From: an uncultured Rhodobacter sp.
GTDB taxonomy: Bacteria; Pseudomonadota; Alphaproteobacteria; Rhodobacterales; Rhodobacteraceae
DNA length: 20,688 nt
Assembly (NCBI GenBank): GCA_937901435.1
Contig: CALGTJ010000128.1
Span: forward strand, 1 to 20,688
Direction of reading: 5' to 3'
The translations under genes and the position numbers were made by a program. Position 1 is the stretch's first letter; each line of letters begins with the position of its first letter. Under the pieces are notes generated by a model that did no database searches, was not told where the DNA came from, and worked only from the letters and a program-made list of their open reading frames with translations. Shown here in pieces: positions 16,201 through 20,688 of this stretch.

Positions 16201-17338
16201 CACTGTCATCCGTGACCGTCAGCGAGACACGATAAACCCCCGGCCGCGTCCACGCGTAGTCGACAATCTCGCCGTCGCCCGTGGCCCCGTCGCCAAAGTC
16301 CCAAAGATACGACAAGATCGTGCCATCCGCGTCATAGGACGGCGTGGCGTCGAACCGCACCGCCTCTGACACCAGCACCGGAGGCTCTGGAACGTCAAAC
16401 AGCGGCACAGGCGGGGCGTTCACCCGGATATTGATGGGGTCGGTGTCCGTGCCATTGGCCACACCGCTATCATCGGTGACGGTCAGCACGACCTTATACA
16501 GGCCGGGCTGGCGATAGCTGTGGGTGATATCGATAGCGTCATAGACCGTGCCATCGCCCATATCCCAGTGATACGCGACAATCTCGCCATCAGAATCAAA
16601 ACTGGCGTTCGCACTAAACCGCAGGGTCTGGCCGACTTGCAGCTTTTGATCCGTGCCGCCCTCTGCGACGGGTTGAAAGTTCACCTTTACCTGACGGGTG
16701 GCCACGCCAAAGTCACAGGGGTGGCCGCTGGAATCCTCGACCCGCAAGGCCACGTTGAAAAGGCCAGAATAAGGATAGGTCTTTTGCGCATAGGGGCCCC
16801 AGCCCTCTGTGCCATCGCCAAACGACCAGTGATACCGGGTGATCGGGCTATCAGAGGCGACCGACCCCGAGCCATCAAAGGTCACATGCGTCCCCGGGGC
16901 CACGGTAATCGCCTCGCCGGGCCGGGCAATCGGGGCAGAGCGCACATGCACCGGCACCTCGACCCAATCCCCACGACCGGGCCGGATGCCGGATTCCAGC
17001 ACGCTTAATCGTGCGGTGTAGCGACCGGGCGCGTCATAGCGATGGGCAATCACCGATTGGGTGCTGCTGTTGCCATCGCCAAAATCCCAGATATGGCTAA
17101 GCGCCGTGCGCCCGTAAGATCCGTTCGCGTCAAACGCGACAGACCGGCAGTCGGCCAAGGGACTGGCCAGACCGACCGCCGTGGGACGCGAGGGTGCCAC
17201 ATCACGATAGGGCGGCATTCGCAGACCAATCGGCGCACCAGAACCATCAAAAACGGCAATCGTGACGTCATTTGGCGTCTCGAACCCGTCCGCAAGGCTA
17301 AGAGCAAGGGTTGTGTCACTTGTATCGACCTTTGACAC
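13271..17338 (-). CDS. Protein of about 15 PKD domains (downstream part of an amber-interrupted gene)
   Basis: A frame of 1355 residues, if read from GTG 17338. About 50-60 N-terminal residues continue the beta-sandwich of the upstream piece; then come about 15 PKD (Ig-like) domains at roughly 87-residue spacing. Each is marked by W-x-FGDG, from WDFGDG at residues 84-89 to WDFGDG at about 1303. The motif is clean in most copies and degenerate in repeats 6, 7, 11, 13 and 14 (for example WTLPDG and WNFGEN). PKD domains usually serve extracellular binding or spacing. There is no signal peptide, membrane anchor, sorting signal or RTX tail, so this part alone should not be exported. The frame continues upstream without change through a single TAG (17342-17344) into a protein that does have a signal peptide. 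The GTG has only a distant AGGA as ribosome site. It may therefore be the 3' part of one gene. Confidence 0.85.
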   Translation of the reverse strand: MSKVDTSDTTLALSLADGFETPNDVTIAVFDGSGAPIGLRMPPYRDVAPSRPTAVGLASPLADCRSVAFDANGSYGRTALSHIWDFGDGNSSTQSVIAHRYDAPGRYTARLSVLESGIRPGRGDWVEVPVHVRSAPIARPGEAITVAPGTHVTFDGSGSVASDSPITRYHWSFGDGTEGWGPYAQKTYPYSGLFNVALRVEDSSGHPCDFGVATRQVKVNFQPVAEGGTDQKLQVGQTLRFSANASFDSDGEIVAYHWDMGDGTVYDAIDITHSYRQPGLYKVVLTVTDDSGVANGTDTDPINIRVNAPPVPLFDVPEPPVLVSEAVRFDATPSYDADGTILSYLWDFGDGATGDGEIVDYAWTRPGVYRVSLTVTDDSGTGSAVQQMAMDILVDGAPVADAGPDQFVTASDVQFDGSGSRDAEGGISFYQWNFGDGTTGSGPTPVHTYARPGTYQVSLDVYDESGSGLNTDQDMLTVTTNASPIADAGPPQTVAPREEFVLSGRSSVDPDGSIADYLWTLPDGSTQMRDRIAATLDTPGLYRIGLKVSDDFIGGAASDQSEVLITVNAQPVAEAGADILVAPGDFVSLDAGQSYDSDGQIVSYLWEFDDLDTTSSGRNVVRTYARGGVWTAQLVVTDDSGVANATAIDDLTIRVNTAPVAEAGPAVESEALQITLDGSASTDADGDNLIYRWDFGDGSPMAFGQSVTHVYPRSGIYPVTLRVDDATGLSNATAVDATVVTIKTRPVAVAGINRDVCSGQPILFDASESVDPDGGLLLYSWDFGDGDGSDLVNPTKVYEQPGAYPVTLTVRNGTGSDWGSDVARIAALVREGPIADAGADMTVCTNQPVRFDGSGSSDADGAVNAFAWTFGDGGTASGERPEYRFRNPGTYAVNLTITGEALGTCSPLDTDIVNVQVVAAPDQEIVGSDRAAAGMPASFNAVLGDLGGASILSQSWSFEGGGRAEGSEVSHIFAEPGVYFVTLVTDLAGGNQGCSSIETRRKVIVNEAPVALFDGPDRVAAGEVTIFDAGGSIDKDGALTGYVWDFGDGTTATGVRVAQRYDTEGRYTISLTVTDNADVGNSAAMLRKEITVNAAPVAGLQTPVWACPAQPVPFAVSVPDSTSVIWNFGENATANGARASHSFDKPGFYPVRVTLDDGAGLANSQRREESYVRVNSAPTAFAGRDRVICPGETIAFDASASGDLDGDIVAYDWVFSDGVTLSGARVSRSFDMAGKVTARLIVRDNSGLVCGVGTDTAAVLVNSTPVVSAGPDLLVNLGGAHDDVAFTAQNASDADGQGLSFAWDFGDGSRGSGAAVRHRYTTPGAYIVTVRASDTTGLGCGVGLDTAVVRASTRE

Positions 17339-17341
17339 CGC

Positions 17342-17344
17342 CTA
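17342..17344 (-). other. In-frame amber codon joining two halves of one open frame
   Basis: Read on -, the codons are GGT CAG GAT CTG TAG GCG GTG TCA AAG. TAG ends the exported N-terminal module, and two codons later the GTG proposed as the PKD start is in the same frame. Removing this one codon gives a single frame from 18145 to 13271. TAG serves as an ordinary stop for the SH3-like and GntR genes of this window, so genome-wide amber reassignment is unlikely. Confidence 0.85.
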
Positions 17345-18145
17345 CAGATCCTGACCCGAGACCGCGAGGGGTTCATCGTCGTACTCCTTCACAAACAGCA
17401 GCGTGCCGTTGGCAGTGTCAAAGCTCTGCACCGTAAACGGGCCGCCCGTCCTGCCATCAAAGGCCATCCGCGTGGCCAGATTTCCACGCGCCCAGCGGAT
17501 CGTCGGCTGATAGGCAAACATGTCCAGTCCCTCGGGGCGCACGTCAGTATCCCGCGACAGGCTGACGGCGACGGAATATCCATTACCGTCGTTGCCAGCC
17601 GCACCTTGAATATCGATGCGGAAATAGGCGCGATCCCCGATGATCTCGCCTTGGCGGGCGCGCAGATCGCCCATGGTCACCCAATAGCCATCCGTGCCCG
17701 AATCCGCGCCATAATTCTGCGCAAGCAACTCTTGTCCCGGCCCCGTGATCGGAATGCTGGCAAGCGCGGACCCGCCGCGCGTCTCATCCTCGACCATCTC
17801 GGGTCGCTCTGCCTGACTGAACGCGCCGTCACCCCCAAAAACGCGGTAATAGGTGACAGACTCGGCAGGCCCGCCATAGGTAAAATCTTCGCTGCCAAAG
17901 GTTTCAGGGTCAAACAAACGCACGAACAGGCGCTCTCGCATATCGGCAGGGACAGAGAAAAAGATCTGCTCGCGCCGATCTGGATCGCCTTCGCGACTGG
18001 GGGCTTGCGGGCCATAAACGACCAGCAGCGCCTCTTGGTCAGAGGTCTGCGCGGTTGCAGAGACGGCTGCAACACCAAGCGCCAAGGGCATGGCAAAGCT
18101 CACCAGCACCAGCGCTCTTGCCGCGATCTTCATGGTCCAGTTCAT
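17342..18145 (-). CDS. Exported N-terminal module of the PKD protein (upstream part of an amber-interrupted gene)
   Basis: A 267-residue exported protein of no family I can name. Residues 1-32 are a Sec signal peptide (basic start MNWTMKIAARALV, hydrophobic core, SATA then Q33). The mature part is beta-rich, with YGPQAPSREGDPDRREQIFF, then FVRLFDPETFG, and two later strand-rich segments ending in TLLFVKEYDDEPLAVSGQDL. The frame is open to 18220, but that start overlaps the upstream gene. ATG 18145 is preferred because a GGGGAAG ribosome-like site precedes it and the signal peptide then begins normally. The stop is the amber at 17342-17344, and the downstream frame continues the same beta-strand pattern (AVSKVD, then TTLALSLADG). 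It probably forms the head of a longer secreted PKD protein. It lies 49 nt after the LysM/FecR gene. Confidence 0.75.
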   Translation of the reverse strand: MNWTMKIAARALVLVSFAMPLALGVAAVSATAQTSDQEALLVVYGPQAPSREGDPDRREQIFFSVPADMRERLFVRLFDPETFGSEDFTYGGPAESVTYYRVFGGDGAFSQAERPEMVEDETRGGSALASIPITGPGQELLAQNYGADSGTDGYWVTMGDLRARQGEIIGDRAYFRIDIQGAAGNDGNGYSVAVSLSRDTDVRPEGLDMFAYQPTIRWARGNLATRMAFDGRTGGPFTVQSFDTANGTLLFVKEYDDEPLAVSGQDL

Positions 18146-18194
18146 CTTCTTCCCCCGTCTCCCCCACGTCATTGGCCAATTGCGGCCAAGGCGC

Positions 18195-20552
18195 TTATCT
18201 ATAGGCCAGATTCCCGGCATAATCCTCGATCACCACCTCGATCAGACGCAGTTCTCCTGCTTCGGGGGGCAGGCTGGCGCGGCACATCCCACTGGTGGCG
18301 TCGCAGCGTAAAAATCCCGACCGCTCTGCATCCCCAATCGACAGCAGAAATTCCGCCGCTTGGCGCAAACCACTGGCATCGCGGGCCTCGACCTCGATCT
18401 GGATCGGTCCGCCATCCCCACTGGGCCGGAACACATCAGCGCGCAGCACCTCTGGCGGCTCGATGTCATAAAGCGTCTGCACCCGACGCGCGGCCACATT
18501 GCCCACCGCATCAATCGCCACCAGATCAAAGCCGTTGGCACCGGGTTGCAAAAGGCGTGTGATCGAAAACCGTCCCCCTGACAGCGGCACAGTCTCGCCA
18601 TTGAGCGTCAGTTGCACCGCATCCCCGACCGCACCGTCAAGGCGCAATTCCGCCTCGCCCGTCGCCTTTTCGACCGGCAGATCAAAGATGATCTCTGGGG
18701 GCGTCTCGTCACGCACCGCTGTGAAACGGGCGCGCCCTTCGATGGCCCCACCCGGAGCGAAAATTTCGATGGTATAGGACTGCACCGCCGCATTGACCGG
18801 GACACTGAATTGCAGATCACCACCGGTGCCAACAACCGTCTGCGCCACCAGTCCACCCACATCATCGCGCACAATGACCGGCGCGCCGTTGGTAGCGTTG
18901 GTCTGGGCGCGCACTGCAAGCTCTTGCGAGCGTGTGGCAAACGCGTCACCAGAGCGGGGCTGACCTGCGTCGAAACTGATCCCGACCACCGATGCAGGCC
19001 GATAGACGACACTCTGCGACGTCTCGCTTTGATTGCCCGCAGGATCGGTCGCGCGTAGCGTGATCCGGTTCTCGCCCGGCTGTAGCGGAAATTGCAGAAT
19101 GAAACTGCCATCACTGCCCAACTCGACCGGAACCCCGTTCAACACGACGGTTGCCAAAGGTTCAGAGGCACCAAAAACCTCGATCTCGGGCAGATCGGAA
19201 ATCATACCCGGACCGGGGGACAGCAGGGTCAGGAAGGGTGGCGTGGTGTCGATGCGCACCACAAAACGCTCTGGCTTGCTCCATTGACCGGGCAGGCCCA
19301 GCGCATCAAGTGCGGCCACGCGCCAGAAATATTGCGAGGGCGGCAAGGCCGGCGTTTCAAATTCAGCGCCGCGAATACCCCATTCGCTGACCGCCATCTG
19401 GTTGAACCCGGAATCTGACGCAACCTCGACCCAATAGGCCTCTGCGCCCTCGAATAGATCCCACGACAGGCCAACCTGCGCCGTATAGAGGATCGCATCA
19501 CCAATCGGCGCGGCCAGTTGCGGACTGGTCAACACCTCGGCGCGGCGCGCGGTGCCACCAGACAGAACCGCGCCTTCGTCGCGACCCAGAGACACCGCTG
19601 CGCCATTCCCGGATATGTCCAGCGCGGCGGTGTCATAATTCACAAACCTTGCCCCATCGGTGTCGTTCTTGATCCAGAAATCCACGGAATCTGTCGTGGT
19701 TTCGATCCCTTCAACATCGATCTCGAACGAGGTTCGTTCGGATAATTGATTGAGCAGCGCATAAAAATCGCCGTTCACCAGACTGACCTTGGTCACCTCG
19801 CCCCCAGTCAACGGGTCAGAGCGCATCCGCTGTATCGTCGCGTTGGAATTGGCATTCAGGCGCAGGCGGCTGAGATCGCGAAAGGTGATCTGCGTGGTGC
19901 TGTCGGACAGGGTGCGCACGCGTTCGAACTCTACCAGAATATCGTCGCGGGTGCGGCCTGACCACGTTGGCTCTGCCGGGGCACGCCCCTCTACACGGCC
20001 TTGCACATCCGACACAATCGCCTCGGCAGAGCGGTCACGCTGGGCAATCGCAATGCTCAGCGCCTCTTGCGCCAAAAGGGTGGACAGGTTTGACAAATCC
20101 ACCACTTGTCGCCATTCCCCCACCTCACGTCGGGCAATCGCGCTATCGCGGTTTTCGATCGCATCGCCAATTTCGCGAGGCGCGAACACCTGCGCTCCCT
20201 CGGCCGTCGCGCTTTGGATCGCGCGCAGGGATTCCAGCAAGGCCGAATCCGCGGCACGGACCTGTTGCACAGGCAGGTTGAGGCGAATGCCGGGGCAGAT
20301 ATCAGCCGGGCTTGCGATGCGGTTCAGTTGCAGGACATAGGGCCACAGATCCGGGTCCCCCAGGTATTCTCCGACGAAATCACGCAGGGTATCGGTCTCA
20401 CCAAAGCGAACAACCTCTAGCGGAGCGTTCAGATTACCACGCGTGGCCAGATCAGTCTGGGCATCGGCGGGCCGTCCCACAACAAGACCCACAACAAGAC
20501 CCACGAACAAAAACACACCGACAAAAAATCGTGAGATCAAAGAATCCTTCAA
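18195..20552 (-). CDS. Exported LysM / FecR-like / Ig-like multidomain protein
   Basis: A protein of about 785 residues. Residues 1-31 form a signal peptide (a long hydrophobic run ending RPADA before Q32). Residues about 48-95 resemble a LysM unit (GETDTLRDFVGEYLGDPDLW, then NRI...CPGIRLNLP), suggesting peptidoglycan binding. About 105-185 is helical. About 205-320 is a FecR-like domain (TQITFRDLSRLRLNANSNAT, then LVNGDFYALL). About 355-435 looks like fibronectin type III (YFWRVAALDALGLPGQWS). The rest is a string of Ig-like units, each opening with D-x-PP (DTTPPFLTLLSP, DETPPEIIFDLP, DIEPPEVL). FecR-like domains in such non-sigma settings are thought to be structural or sensory periplasmic modules. 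The frame reaches TTG 20591, but no ATG fits. TTG 20552 is chosen because AAAGGG lies 7 nt upstream and the signal peptide then has normal length; TTG 20540 is also possible. It is first in the - strand cluster. Confidence 0.82.
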   Translation of the reverse strand: MKDSLISRFFVGVFLFVGLVVGLVVGRPADAQTDLATRGNLNAPLEVVRFGETDTLRDFVGEYLGDPDLWPYVLQLNRIASPADICPGIRLNLPVQQVRAADSALLESLRAIQSATAEGAQVFAPREIGDAIENRDSAIARREVGEWRQVVDLSNLSTLLAQEALSIAIAQRDRSAEAIVSDVQGRVEGRAPAEPTWSGRTRDDILVEFERVRTLSDSTTQITFRDLSRLRLNANSNATIQRMRSDPLTGGEVTKVSLVNGDFYALLNQLSERTSFEIDVEGIETTTDSVDFWIKNDTDGARFVNYDTAALDISGNGAAVSLGRDEGAVLSGGTARRAEVLTSPQLAAPIGDAILYTAQVGLSWDLFEGAEAYWVEVASDSGFNQMAVSEWGIRGAEFETPALPPSQYFWRVAALDALGLPGQWSKPERFVVRIDTTPPFLTLLSPGPGMISDLPEIEVFGASEPLATVVLNGVPVELGSDGSFILQFPLQPGENRITLRATDPAGNQSETSQSVVYRPASVVGISFDAGQPRSGDAFATRSQELAVRAQTNATNGAPVIVRDDVGGLVAQTVVGTGGDLQFSVPVNAAVQSYTIEIFAPGGAIEGRARFTAVRDETPPEIIFDLPVEKATGEAELRLDGAVGDAVQLTLNGETVPLSGGRFSITRLLQPGANGFDLVAIDAVGNVAARRVQTLYDIEPPEVLRADVFRPSGDGGPIQIEVEARDASGLRQAAEFLLSIGDAERSGFLRCDATSGMCRASLPPEAGELRLIEVVIEDYAGNLAYR

Positions 20553-20599
20553 GGTCCGGCCCTTTCGCACGTGTTCGCAAGCACTGTGCAAGTTACGAA

Positions 20600-20628
20600 A
20601 CTATCAGTGCGCCACTGCATTCCAGCAA
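20600..20628 (-). promoter_or_regulatory. Candidate promoter for the LysM/FecR-PKD-cyclase cluster
   Basis: On - a TTGCTG (20628 to 20623) and a GATAGT (20605 to 20600) are separated by 17 nt, a plausible sigma-70-type pair. Transcription would begin near 20593, about 40 nt before TTG 20552, which would exclude the longest frame start at 20591. The match is modest. The remaining bases to 20688 show no gene I can support. Confidence 0.3.
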
Positions 20629-20688
20629 GGGGAAAGGTGGTGTCTCGAAACTGGTAGAAATTCTCTGGCGGCGTCTCCGAGCATGTGA

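Noticed and set aside
13400..17110. Recurring short DNA motif (CGCCAAAGTCCCA and variants) that could suggest a CRISPR or repeat array
   Set aside because: Spacing of about 260 bp and its variability follow the PKD domain period. The motif encodes WDFGDG on -, so it is a coding repeat.
18146..18220. Longer start (ATG 18220) for the exported N-terminal module
   Set aside because: It would overlap the LysM/FecR gene and put 25 extra residues before the signal peptide. ATG 18145 has a better upstream purine-rich site.
20549..20688. Possible end of a further - strand gene overlapping the TTG at 20552 (45 open codons ending in TGA at 20551-20549), or a 27-codon tail ending at 20604
   Set aside because: Neither translation shows a recognisable motif and the stretch is too short to judge. 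A candidate promoter in the same place argues against coding.

Overview
The window reads as chromosomal DNA of an alphaproteobacterium, most likely of the Rhodobacterales/Roseobacter type. The clues are GC-rich coding sequence, an FYDLN-acid protein (a family I know from alphaproteobacteria), a COQ8-like ABC1 kinase, and a TAXI-type TRAP transporter. This placement is inferred from gene content; no rRNA or other phylogenetic marker is present. Genes are tightly packed and no gap exceeds about 210 bp.

Left part (1-5493): the 3' end of a MAPEG-family membrane protein, then lpdA (dihydrolipoyl dehydrogenase) and a small protein with two SH3-like halves, all on + and closely spaced. On - lie a GntR/FCD regulator and a YgjP-like metallopeptidase. 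The protease diverges from the FYDLN-acid protein. Two hairpins, tRNA-Ala(GGC) and a roughly 210-bp gap follow, and then an ABC1/COQ8-type kinase on -.

Middle part (5581-11398): a probable uptake and hydrolysis unit. A fused TRAP permease and its periplasmic TAXI binding protein are read on -. A MarR regulator and a cytoplasmic sulfatase/phosphonate-monoester-hydrolase-type enzyme are read on + and overlap by ATGA. The two arms share a 136-bp divergent control region. The simplest reading is import of an organosulfate, phosphonate or phosphoester compound followed by its hydrolysis inside the cell, under MarR control.

Right part (11433-20552): a run of - strand genes for an envelope system. 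In order of transcription they are an exported LysM/FecR/Ig-like protein, an exported N-terminal module, a roughly 1355-residue protein with about 15 PKD domains, and a membrane-bound class III adenylate cyclase with an extracytoplasmic sensor and HAMP domain. The N-terminal module and the PKD protein lie in one continuous reading frame broken only by a single amber codon (17342-17344). Only the first piece has a signal peptide, so they look like one secreted protein of about 1620 residues interrupted by a stop. This is the most notable feature of the window: a disrupted gene, a readthrough site, or a sequence error.
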